NCBI GenBank assembly: GCA_033060915.1
Contig: CM065390.1
Coordinates: 16,271,001-16,335,000 of the forward strand
Reading direction: 5' to 3'
From: Euryodendron excelsum
Taxonomy: Eukaryota; Streptophyta; Magnoliopsida; Ericales; Pentaphylacaceae
Length of the DNA stretch: 64,000 bases
A model generated the notes under the pieces. That model was not told where the DNA came from. It was given only the letters and a program-made list of their open reading frames with translations, and made no database searches. This document shows positions 11,860-22,719 of this stretch, one piece after another. Both the position numbers and the translations under genes were made by a program. Positions within the stretch are counted from its first letter, which is position 1. The number at the start of each line of letters is the position of its first letter.

Positions 11860-12310
11860 ACCGTCTCGAGGAATAAATTGTCTCGAGAGAGGGATTGGAA
11901 AGGGGACTTACCGTCTCCGAAAAGATGTGCCTGGATTGGAACCGTCTCGAGGAATAAACTATCTCGAGAGTGGAATTGGAAAAGGGACTTATCGTCTCCG
12001 AAAAAACGTGCCTGGATTGGAACCGTCTCGAGGAATAAACTGTCTCGAGAGTGGGAAAGGAAAGGGGACTTATCGTCTCCGAGGAGACGTGCCTGGAGTG
12101 GAACCGTCTCAAGGAATAAACTGTCTCGAGAGTGGGATTGGAAAGGGATCTTATCGTCTCCGAAGAGACGTGCCTGGATTGGAACCGTCTCGAGAAATAA
12201 ACTGTCTCGAGAGTGGGATTGGAAAGGGGACTTATCGTCTCCGAAAAGACGTGCCTGGATTGGAACCGTCTCGAGGAATAAACTGTCTCGAGAGTGGGAT
12301 TGGAAAGGAA
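11860..12310. repeat. 81-bp minisatellite, about 5.5 copies, in LTR copy A
   Basis: Units start at 11860 and every 81 bp to 12265, each with 'accgtctcgaggaataaact', 'gtctcgagagtggg' and 'ttatcgtctccgaaaagacg'. As 81 is a multiple of three, long open frames arise on both strands (11719-12441 plus, 11823-12341 minus) as a by-product. Each unit holds the inverted pairs tctcgaga and gtctcc/gagac. Copy C keeps only a diverged trace near 15640-15780. Confidence 0.9.
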
Positions 12311-12501
12311 AGGACAATGCCCCTAAGGGCATTTTGGTCATTTTGCCTTTATTTGGGCCTGACAGGCCCGCGAAGCGATGGACAGACGAGATTTGGACCT
12401 ATAGAATTGGTTTCGATTGGAATATGCCCACAATGACTTGAAAACAAGTTTGGACGGAGTGTAGACTGCCGAGCGGTAAAAAATGGGATGCTTACAGCAA
12501 A

Positions 12502-12640
12502 GCCCCGCACTAAGTGACAGGTGGGTATGAGGGTCCGCGCCATGTAAGCATCACAGGTTGGCCAGTTACATACTCTGTGTGGGTCCCCTATAAGACTCAA
12601 CCGAGTCAAAGGTCGATTGCTGGCCCCTATAAAGCCAATA
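12502..12640 (-). mobile_element. TRIM second LTR, second piece
   Basis: Matches 7297-7436 (for example 'cactaagtgacaggtgggta' and 'cacaggttggccagttacat'). Together with 7493-7581 it gives one 228-bp LTR. It is followed directly by tgaag and resumed gag. Confidence 0.7.
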
Positions 12641-13074
12641 TGAAGCTCATACTGGCCTGTCCATTGTCAAGCCCTTTACCTCCAACTTTCAATGTCGCCC
12701 TCACTTACGAATACCATTCAAGCGGCCAAGAGCACGACACGAAAATTCACTTTTTCGTCAAGCACAAAATTCAAGACCTGATAGATAATAAGACCATCAA
12801 CATACAACCGTTGACCCCAACTCCTACTCCTAATGTGGCCACAAACCTCTTGCCAGATCACAATGTTAACCTAGTACTAGAAGAAATGGAAGAGGGGGAA
12901 GAACTGGAGGAGATCATGGTTGAAGTTTATTCCGGTGAGGATTGGGAAACTAATGAGAAAACGATTGGATGGAAGGAATCTCGTTGTGCCCAATCTACCT
13001 CTACAATCCAAATGAAGTGCATGACCCCTCTGACTGGCCAGTTGAAAAGTCCCTACCCATAGAAGAGATCCCCA
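12641..13074 (+). pseudogene. Decayed gag of the Tat/Ogre-type element, part 2
   Basis: The frame 12646-13062 continues the gag cut at 5364. It has the proline-rich segment before the zinc-finger region, then a YHSSGQEHD stretch, FFVKHKIQDLIDNKT (the 'WALKHKIQDLID' block of Tat gag) and TPNVATNLLPDH. The cysteines expected around the YHSSG segment are lost, so the zinc-binding motif is broken. An acidic run (EEMEEGEELEE) follows. The frame stops at 13060 and the sequence passes into LTR near 13075, so protease and pol are deleted. The upstream extension of this open frame (12514-12640) is TRIM sequence, not gag. Confidence 0.75.
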
Positions 13075-13618
13075 CCAAAAACATGCATCATATCATGTCT
13101 AAAGTGATGGCTCAAACCCCTCTTTCTAAAATTCTTAAAGTGGATATAATCAGACATTAGATAATTGGAGATTCTAAATAAGTGAATCTAGGGTAAAAAC
13201 ACATGTAAGTACCGAAAGGGCGGGATATGGTGATAGCCTAGTGTATATTCCCTATACGTAACCAACCTTCGAAACTAGAATCACTGTTTTCAAAAGACCA
13301 AAAATAAAGTTATTTTTAAAAAGGGCTTAAATCTTTTCAAAAGATACCAAACAACCTGTTTTCTCCAAAAATCCTCTCTTGAGGAAGTTTTCAAAAGCCC
13401 TAAGTATAATATTCAGATTGCACTTAGTTTTAGGTGACCTAACTCATTTTAACAAAGTTAGGTGGCGACTCCAAATCTTTTTCTAAAAACCCTTATTCAA
13501 GTCAATTTTCAATTCAAACCTAGTCACACATATCCTTCTAGGAGGATGAGTTCTAACGAGAGAGTATCGTGTGTTTCCCACATATCATCTCAATAGTGCA
13601 AAAAATCGAGGCACGACA
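13075..13618 (+). mobile_element. Tat-type LTR, 3' terminal fragment
   Basis: Matches 2035-2583 in the same orientation, including 'gttaggtggcgactccaaat' and the ending gaggcacgaca. No primer site follows, so it is not a 5' LTR. The 5' part is missing. Confidence 0.8.
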
Positions 13619-15979
13619 ATCATCTTAGGGATGTGACTTTGAAAACAACTCTGAAAACAATTTTTTCTTTTGGATGCAAGTTTTAAAGGAAGCTTTTGAA
13701 TATGATATTGAATGCAATGTATGAACATAATAACCACAATGCAATAGAACATACAAGGTTTGACTTCACCACATAACCAAAGGGGCCGGACCGACACCGT
13801 CTTATGTTGAACTTGAATAAATTCATTGACCGGTGACCTTCTCCAAGGCCTTTTTAGGCATGAATCGGGAAATCTCTCATTTCAAGCATGCAAGAAGAGG
13901 GGGTAGAAGATGAGAATTAAGATAAAGAATTGCCCAAATGGACTAGGAAGGAGACGAGAGAGGGGGGGAGGGGATTACATAAAAGTAAATAGAACCCTAC
14001 CTTACTTTCTTGTTAGGTTGAATACTTCAATGGAGGACTTGCTTAAACTTGAGAGACCTTCAAGAGCTTTGAAGGGGTTGAAAGTGACTTTCAATGGAGC
14101 TTGAAGGCTAGGGTTTGAAGTATATAAACTAGGGTTTAAGTGTAAGAGGCTAGAGCTTGAGAGAGCTTTAAGAGAATTACAGTATTTGGGGTAACTTGAA
14201 GTCTGTTTTCAAAAAGGCAAACTTTGCTGGGGTGATTTTTCGAATCTGGAATACAAAGGGATGGCCTGTATTTATAGGCAGCCAAAACTTGACTCGGGCT
14301 CCTATTGTAGTGGCACCAAGCCTAATTTTTGCTTGGTGCCACAACTAGTGGTGCCAACCCATTAGAAAAGTTGTTAAGGTCAACAAGAAACAAATCTAGT
14401 GGCGCCAACCCATTAGGAAGTTGTTAAGGTCGGTAAGAAATAGATCTTTAACTCTTGGGATGCAAGGCAAAAGATTTGGGTGCTACCATGCAATTTTTGG
14501 TCTGGCTTCACTAGGTGTGACTCCAAAAAGTCCAAGAATCATCCAAAAGCTTTCGAATAGCGAGACTCGGCTAGGAATGGATGGGAACCCCTAAAAGAGT
14601 GCCTTGGAAGTAACCGGCTTCATAGCTAGAGTCGATGTGGTTGAAAAGGATGATCGGCCCACTAGGGGCCAAATGGTCAATTGATATGGGAATCACTAAG
14701 ATCGATCCGGGGTCGACCATAAAAAGACTCAAAGGTTGGAAGTACTATTAACAGTGCTCTGACGGATTGACGGTTTGATAGCCAAAGCCGGTGTGGTTAA
14801 AAAGGGTGACCGGCCCACTAGGGGTAAAATGATCATTTCGCACCGGGTTTGTCAGAATGGACTCGAAATGGTCCTAAAAGGTATTGAAAAGTTGGAAATA
14901 TTGTTAGAAGTAACCCAAAAGATAACTAGTTTGATAGCTAGAGCCGGTATGGTTCCCGGAGGCGACTAGATGCCTAGGGGAAAAAGGTCATTTTGATCGG
15001 ATGTTCTCGGAATTGATCTGAAATTAACTGGAAGACACTAAAAGGTGCTAGATTATCTTTGGGACAATCTTAGAAGGGTGGACTTACCTCTTTAAGGTTT
15101 TAGGTACTTTATCAGGAAGCGTGTCGATGGGGCCCACTAGGGGCTTTTTGGTCATTTTTCACCAAAATGGGCTAGCAGACACTGGTGTTGACTTGGGTTT
15201 TAAATGTTTCCATCACTCTGATGGTGTGTGACTAGTTGATTTCCAAAGGTATCTTGTCCTCCAATAAACGTGCCACGGCTAAGAGGCGTGTTCGGTTTTG
15301 TGACACAGGGGGTTTGTTGGCATTCCTGATTTTGACCTGTTTGTGAGTGTTTCCGTCACTATGACGGTTACAATGTTTGTGAATGTTTCTGTCACTTTGA
15401 CAGTATGCGTTCATTTTGGAGATTGCCTAATCTCAAGAAGTTACTGGATGGTTGTATCACCTCGGGGCCTTAGGTACTTTCCCGATCGATGTGTCGAATA
15501 GAGAACATTTTACGTTGGCAGACTAGTAGGCGCCAGAAGTGAACTATTCTACCATTTCGAGGTCTTGGGTTCTGTCCCGATTGACGGGTGTGAAGAGACT
15601 TATCGTTCTGAGGGGTTTTGTGTTTTTCTTGATAAACGTGTCGTGCTGGATGGACTTACTGTCTGAGAGATCAACTTTCTTGAAAGACATACTGGATTGA
15701 GTTTGACTGATCTGGACTGAAATTAAAATTGAAATTGGAATTAAGGTTGAAATATGGACTTATCGTCTTTAAAAAGACGTGCTAACTAGAATTAGAGCGA
15801 GCAATGCCCCAAGGGTATTTTGTCATTTTGCCTCTATTAGACCTAGTGAGACCACAAAACCATTGATTAACTGGATTGAATCTGGGAAGCCAGTTAGGGC
15901 TTGTACGTGTCTGTGAAGTTTAAATGTGAGTTTGGTCGGGCTAAAAATCATTGAGTGTACAAAAAATGGGGTGCTTACA
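13619..15979 (-). mobile_element. Tat-type LTR copy C, 5' part only
   Basis: Matches copy A from about 10100 to 12496 in the same orientation, ending GGGGTGCTTACA at 15979. Recognisable parts are the 'cttcaccacataaccaa' block (13760), TATA box (14269), decayed hairpins (14310-14357), 'ggtcatttcgcaccggg' units and the 'ggcgccagaagtgaact' motif at 15530. The 3' 2.5 kb is missing, and it joins the opposite-strand fragment 13075-13618 head to head. Confidence 0.8.
14269..14276 (-). promoter_or_regulatory. TATA box of LTR copy C
   Basis: TATAAATA on the minus strand, in the same context as in copy A, followed upstream by the mutated hairpins at 14310-14357 (GGCGCC changed to GGTGCC). Confidence 0.6.
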
Positions 15980-16346
15980 TCAAGTACTTGGGATTAAAAA
16001 ATAAATAAAATAAATGAATGACAAGGAGACAAGTGGCATACATGCACCACTTAACAAGTAAGGGACGTGTGGCTTTTATGCGGCCAATAAAGGATAACTA
16101 GGTGACTTTGCTTAGAAATAGCCACCTCACTGTCCAGCTACCCACAAGTAGCTTACAAGCACCCACCTCCACAGGAGGGTACCTTACAAGAACCTTGAAG
16201 TACACCACGAGCTAAATTGAAAATAATACTATTTAACCATACAACTCAAAAAATTCCAACTTCTTAAACTCTTTTCTAATGGCATAATCATGTGCCTTTT
16301 CTTTCTCAAGCTGGAAACATCCAGCTGGAAATGTCCACCCCGTCCA
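15980..16346. other. Spacer without recognisable content
   Basis: AT-rich at first, then 'caagtggcatacatgcacca' and similar unique-looking sequence. I see no gene or repeat. Confidence 0.4.
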
Positions 16347-17534
16347 TGCCTTGTCACGCCCTAATTTTTGAAAAGTCAATTTGTAAAGAATAAAGTTTCA
16401 AATGTTAAAAAGTCCAAGTCAAAATTTTGATCCACGTCAGATTTTACTCAAAATAAATTTTAAAATTCATTTTAAAGATAGTTTTTATTTTAAAATTTTC
16501 TGGAACAAAACTGCGTGGGTTCATTCATATTTTGAACAAATCCGGTTTAATAAAACCTGTTTAAAACTTCTTTAAAAAAGAATATCAAGTCTCAAAACAT
16601 CCAAACGCCAATCTGATATTCCTATGTCCACAACCCATCCTCCAAATCACACCACAACAAGAATCAACTTATAGCATTCGACCAAGCATAAAAAAAAAAA
16701 AAAGACTCCAAATACAACAAAATAATAATAAGAAAGTCATCCAAATGAAATCTAAAATAAAGCTACAATGAAAATATAAAAGTATAATACAACATTAAAG
16801 GAAAATAATTAAAACTTAAATATACAAAAATATAGGGTCTAAGGACTCAACTGCTACATCCCTCGGGCTACCAATCTTACTTGCTTGGAGTTCCACCTAC
16901 AACTGTGGTAGGGTGAGCATACCATGGCTCAGTAGAAGGTTATGCTACAAGACTAAAAAGTATGAGGTGATATATGCAAGTGTACAGTGAAGATGCATGA
17001 GAGTATATAGAATGTAATCTCAAATCTAACTCTTAACCCGATACCTAATGCAGTGGACCAAGCACACGAATAAATCAAATATTGAATTAATGTTAAACAA
17101 GGTTTAAGTCACATACCTGGTATTCTCTACATTTATAGGTACAACACAATGGAATAATAAAATAAACAAGGTACACCCATCTAACACAGTTATCATGGTA
17201 TCCATGATCAATATAGCACTACCAGTTTCAATCTACCACGGTGTTAGATAGTATTTACATTTACATAATAAACATGTACAATGATATAATTCATAATAAA
17301 TTGAATATCTATAAATTAAGCATCATACATCAACATTCTCTGCCAAAACACTATAACCAAGAGTCTCATATACTTCTCAATATCAACAAGATCAAGTTAA
17401 CTCTATAATACCAAAATTGAAATGATAAATGAATAAATAAATAAAATTACCAAGACTCACCCAAGTCCAACCCAATATAAGTGCATGCATGCATAGCTGA
17501 CCGTACTAAGGAGGGAATACCAGTCCACCAACAA

Positions 17535-17800
17535 CTTCATCTACACTTTATGGGCTATCACCCAATGGATGTATGCATCCAAGTAATTTCGTACTTTATG
17601 GGCCGCACCAAAAGGATGCGTGCATCTCAAATAATTTCAAATAATTCCCCACTTAATGGGCCTCACCCCAAAAGCTGCATGCATCCCAATAATTTTCAAT
17701 AATTCTGCACTTTATGGGCCTCACTCTAAAGGACGCGTGCATCCCAAATAATTTCTTTCACACTTTATTGGCCTCATCCCAAAGGACGCCTGCATCCACC
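17535..17800. repeat. Tandem units of about 50 bp in the left LTR
   Basis: About five units with 'ctttatgggcctcacccaaa', 'ggacgcgtgcatccca' and 'aataatttc'. The matching array in the right LTR is at 21122-21360. Unit order and spacing differ, which suggests turnover since insertion. Confidence 0.75.
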
Positions 17801-19078
17801 AAGTAAGGCACCAAGTCTTTACCCTAATGCAAATTCTAGGATCAAGGCTTTAAACCCATACCCGACCATGACCAATTATCGGTAGACTTTAACTCATATG
17901 TAAACCAACATTTACATTACAAAAAAGTAAAGCCAATAACATCAAAATAATCCAATCCATAATATATTCTTTTATAATCACCCAATATAATATATCTCAA
18001 GTAGCTAAAATTGTCAAGCATAAATTAAATACATGTAATTCACCAAAATATCCAGTCAAGATAGACAATGCCCAATCTTGCCTAGACTTTAAAGTCAATC
18101 CCAAGCCATCTTAACAACCAACACACAGTCTAAAACTAAAGTCATAATTATTTCAAAACCTAAACTAGACATCCAACAACAAGCAACCAACATTAATCAT
18201 ATCAAAGCAAGTATGAACTCACTTTAAATTACTATTTCATCCTAACAATATCATATTGTTATAATATTAACTCTAGATGCATTCTAGGCACAAAGCAATA
18301 TCTTAAGCATGCTCAAAATTCATTTTAAATCATAAAACCCAATATGCCGACTTGCTTGTTTTATCCGACTAATTTATATAAATTCTCCTATACGTTTAAC
18401 ATCAATTCTGAACAAGTCCTAGGCATAAAAACATTTTTAATTTTCTATTTTATGCTCGTTTGCATTGTGTCAAGTAGTTGAAATTATTCAATTAATTTAT
18501 TTAAACTAACCAACACTTTAGGAATAACTCACACACATGTAAATCACATAAATATCAAGCCAATTTTATTAACCAATTATTGTATAGCAAAATTCCCAAT
18601 TTTATCAAATATGTTAACATGGTAAAACCCTAGGTTTTTACTCAAAATATTCAATAATCCATAAGACATTAATTAACTCACACATTATGATAAACATAGC
18701 AAGAAACAAACAAGAAAGTCAAGAAATTAAATAATAATAAACTTTCAAATTTAAGTAAAACCTAGAAATTAACCTAAAAATCCTATAACCATTATTTCTA
18801 CCTCAAATAACATGTATAGCTCAAATCTATTAACCCAGTAGCAAAACCCATTTGAAACCCCCCAACCTCTTAAAGATTGAACTTAGGGCAAGAACTTTAT
18901 TTCACCTAAACCACGAACCGAAACCATCACCGCGAAGCCCTTGACAAGAGAAACACAAATATCTTAAGTAGTAGTACTAAAATCTTACTCTAAGGGAAAG
19001 AAAATGAAAATTGAAAGCAAAAAGAAGGAAAAGAAAAAAAGAAAAAAAAAAAAAGAGAGAAACTTCTCTGGTTTGCGG

Positions 19079-19080
19079 GG

Positions 19081-19128
<48 letters not shown>
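19079..19128. repeat. (GA)n microsatellite in the left LTR
   Basis: About 50 bp of nearly pure GA. The right LTR has only about 23 bp at the matching place (22592-22614). Confidence 0.9.
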
Positions 19129-19131
<3 letters not shown>

Positions 19132-19243
19132 AAGTTAGATATTTTAAATAAATTTTTTGGCTAATTACCAAAAGGCCCCCAAAATTTTATGAAATCTCAA
19201 AAATAACCCCCACCTTTTTGACTTCTTTGACTGGGTCATTACA

Positions 19244-19254
19244 TCCTCCCCAAC
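19244..19254 (-). other. Polypurine tract of the LARD-like element
   Basis: The minus strand reads TTGGGGAGGA directly before the 3' LTR start TGTAATGACC, the usual plus-strand priming site. Confidence 0.7.
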
Positions 19255-19940
19255 TAAGAAAATAGTTTCGTCCTAGAAACTTGAAACATAATTAACTGGC
19301 TCACCTAACTCTTAATACTTACACAAATGATGTATCAACAAATGAATACAATGTCCCATAATTTAGTAACACTTGAGCTAACTACCGAAACACCAAAAAT
19401 GCACCTCGTACCACCGATTTTTTTTCTTCCTAATAAGACGCACAAAACAAACGTTCAAAAGCAAAGTATATACATGTCACAAGTATCAAAACCAACCATG
19501 GAGGAATTTTCTAAACATGTTATAAGCATATATCATACTGGTGTACTTCACAAGTACCCATAAAGCCAACATGCCTCAACAAAATATATATCCAACCCAT
19601 GTAGTTACATATTAGCAAGCATAGTCTTATATTACGCTGCATGTACCATCATATTCCCAACATGTATCATAAGACAGGTATAGCATACCAAGCAACTCAT
19701 CAAAGCATTCAATCACGCTATGATGTTATCCATGTATATTACATAGACTATAATCAACCATGTATAATAATCTCATAAACATGTCATAAACAATCATCCA
19801 AATCAAATCCATGCTCACAATCCATATGGCATATAAATTGAACTTATGGTATAACAAATAACATATGTTATGCAATCAACATGTGTATGGAAGCCCAAAT
19901 TTTAGGCAAAACCTCTTCCACTGTAACCGGGTATTTGAAC

Positions 19941-19960
19941 CCAGTGCTCTGATAATAAGT
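19941..19960 (-). other. Primer-binding site, tRNA-iMet-like
   Basis: The minus strand next to the 5' LTR reads ...TTATTATCAGAGCACTGG, close to the common plant site TGGTATCAGAGC. The TGG is degraded to TTA. Confidence 0.7.
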
Positions 19961-22714
19961 TGTCACACTCTAATTTTTGAAAAGTCGATTTGTAAGGAAT
20001 AAAGTTTCAAATGATGAAAAGTCCAAGTCAAAATTTTGGTCCGTCAGATTTGACTTAAAATTAATTTTAAAGATAGTTTTTATTTTAAAATTTTCAAGAA
20101 CAAAACTGCGTGATTCCATTCGTATTTTGAACAAATTCAGTTTAATAAAACTTGTTTTAAAAAGAATATAAAGTCTCAAAACATCCAAACTCCAACCCAA
20201 TATTCCCATGTCCACAACTCATCCTCCAAACCACACCATAAGAAGAATCAAGTTAAAGCATTCGACCAAGCATAAAAAAAAGTAAGACTCTGAATATAAC
20301 AAAATAATAATAATACAGTCATCCAAATGAAATTTAAAATACAGCTAAAATGAAAATATAAAAGTATAATACAACATTAAAGGAAAATAATTAAAACCTA
20401 AATATACAACAATATAGGGTCTCAGGACTCAACTGCTACATCCCTCGGGCCACCAATCTTACTTGCTCGGAGTTCCACTTGTAATTGTGGTGGGGTGAGC
20501 ATACCATAGCCCAGTAGAAGGTTATGCTACAAGACTAATAAACATGAGGTGACATGTGCAAGTGTATATTAAAGATGCATGAGAGTATATAAAATGCAAT
20601 CCCAAACCTAACTCTCAATCCAATCCCTAATACTATGAACCAAGCGCACGAATAAACCAAATATCAAATTAATGCTAAACAAGGTTCAAGTAACATACCT
20701 GGTATTCTCTACATCTACAGGTACAACATAATGGAACAATAAAGTAAACAAGGTATACTCATCTAACACAGTTATCATGGTATCCATGATCAATATAGCA
20801 CTACCAGTTTCAATCTACTGAGGCATTAGATAGTATTTACATTTACATTATAAACATGCACAATGATATAATCCACAATAAATTAAATATCTATAAATTA
20901 AGCATCATACATCAATATTCTCTGCCAAAACACTATCACCGAGAGTCTCATATATTTCTTAACATCAACAAGATCCATTTAACTCTATAATATCAAAATT
21001 GAAATGATAAATGAATAAATAAATAAAATTACCAAGACTCACCCAAGTCCAACCCATTGCAAGTGCATGCATGCATATTGGACCACACTAAGGAGGAAAT
21101 ACCAATCTACCGACAACGTCATCCGCACTTTGTGGGCTATCATCCAATGGACACATGCATCCAAGTAATTTTGTATTTTATGGGTCACACCCAAAGGACG
21201 AGTGCATTCCAAATAATTTTACATTTTATGGGCCTCACCCCAAAGGACGTGTGCATCCCAATAATTCTGCACTTTATGGGCCTCACTCCAAAGGATGCAT
21301 GCATCTCAAATAATTTCTTTAGCACTTTATAGGCCTCACCCTAAAAGACGCGTGCATCCCACCAAGTAAGACACCAAGTCTTTACTGTAATGCAAATCCT
21401 AGGGTCAAGGGATCAAACCTGTACCGAGCCATGACCAATTACCAGTTGACTTTAACTCATATCTAAACCAACATTTACATTGCACAAAAGTAAAGCCAAT
21501 AACATCCAAATCATCTAATCCATAATATAATATTTTATAATCACCCAACATGATATATCTCAAGTAGCCAAAATTATCAAGCATAAATTACATACACGTG
21601 ATTCACCCAAATATTCAGTCAAGACCAACAATGCCCAATCTTGTCTAGACTTTAAACTCGAGTCTAAGCCATCTCAACAACCAACACATAGTCTAAAACT
21701 AAAGTCATAATTATTTCAAAACTTAAACTAGGCATTCATCAACAAGCAACCAACATTAGTCATATCAAAGAAAGTAAGCATTCACTTTAAATTACCATTT
21801 CATCCAAACAATATCACATTGTTATAATATTAACTTTAAATACATTCTAGACACAAAACAATATCTCAAGCAGGCTATGCCGACTTGCTTGTTTTATTCG
21901 ACTAATTTATATAAATTCTCCTATACCTTTAACATCAATTCTAAACACATGCTAGGCATAAAAACATTTTTAATTATCTATTTTATGCTCGTTTGCATTA
22001 TGTCAAGTAGTCGAAATTATTCAATTAATTTATTTAAACTAACCAATACCTTAGGAATAACTCACACATATGTGAATCACATAAATATCAAGCCAATTTT
22101 ATGAACCAATTATTGTGTGGCAAAATTCTCAATTTTATCAAATATGTAAACATGATAAAACTCTAGGTTTTTACTCAAAATATTTAATAATCCATAAGAC
22201 ATTAATTAACTAACATATTATGCTAAACACAGCAAGAACCAATCAAGAAAGTCAAGAAATTAAAAAATAATAAACTTTCAAGTTTAAGTAAAACCTAAAA
22301 ATTAACCTAAAAATCCTATAAGCATTATTTCTACCCCAAATAACATGTATAGCTCAAATCTATTAACCTAGTAGCAAAACCCATGTGAAACCTCCTACCT
22401 CTTGAACTTCATTTCGCCGAAACCATGAAGCGAAACCGTCACCGCAAAGTCCTTGACAAGAGGAACACAAATCCCTTAAATAGTGGTACTAAAATCTTAC
22501 TCTAAGGAAAATAAAATATAAATTAATAGCAAAACAAAGGAAAATGAAAAGAAAAAAAAGAGAGAGAAACTTCTCTAGTTTGCCGAGCATGCGAGAGAGA
22601 GAGAGAGAGAGAGATTTTAAATCAATTTTTGACTAATTACCAAAAGTCCCTCAAAATTTTATAAAATCTCAAAAATAACCCTTACCTTTTTTACCCTTTG
22701 ACAGGTCATTACAT
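19961..22714 (-). repeat. 5' LTR of the LARD-like element
   Basis: Direct copy of 16352-19243 with frequent substitutions and small indels, so the insertion is not recent. Confidence 0.88.
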
Positions 22715-22719
22715 GCCTT

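Larger units (their letters stand above)
7582..12496 (-). mobile_element. Tat/Ogre-type solo LTR, copy A (4915 bp), nested in TRIM
   Basis: The plus-strand left end is TGTCGCGCCC and the right end is GGATGCTTACA, so on the minus strand it runs TG to CA. Flanks are gcaga (7577-7581) and gcaaa (12497-12501), a 5-bp duplication with one mismatch. Both sides are halves of one TRIM LTR, so the borders are independently confirmed. No primer site, coding region or second LTR is present, which fits recombination between two LTRs of a full element. Inside, in minus-strand order: the 81-bp array, 'ggtcattttgtaccgg' units at 11130-11700, hairpins, TATA box, a polypyrimidine region, then the terminal block shared with 2100-2583. 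Confidence 0.9.
16352..19243 (-). repeat. 3' LTR of the LARD-like element
   Basis: Aligns over its whole length with 19961-22714. It contains a ctttatgggcctcac tandem array (17535-17800) and a long GA run (19079-19128). Confidence 0.88.
16352..22714 (-). mobile_element. Complete coding-free LTR retrotransposon (LARD-like), 6.36 kb
   Basis: Two direct LTRs (16352-19243, 2892 bp; 19961-22714, 2754 bp) flank a 717-bp interior. On the minus strand the LTRs start TGTAATGACC and end in TGACA. The element is flanked by the perfect duplication tgcct (16347-16351 and 22715-22719). A primer site and polypurine tract are in place for minus-strand orientation. The interior has no open frame of a retroelement protein, so the element must have moved with proteins from elsewhere. 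LTRs four times longer than the interior, with no coding capacity, fit a large retrotransposon derivative. A deleted full element cannot be excluded. Confidence 0.88.

Noticed and set aside
11719..12441. Repeat protein gene of 240 codons
   Set aside because: Open frames on both strands result from an 81-bp period; there is no start context or homologue, and it lies in an LTR.
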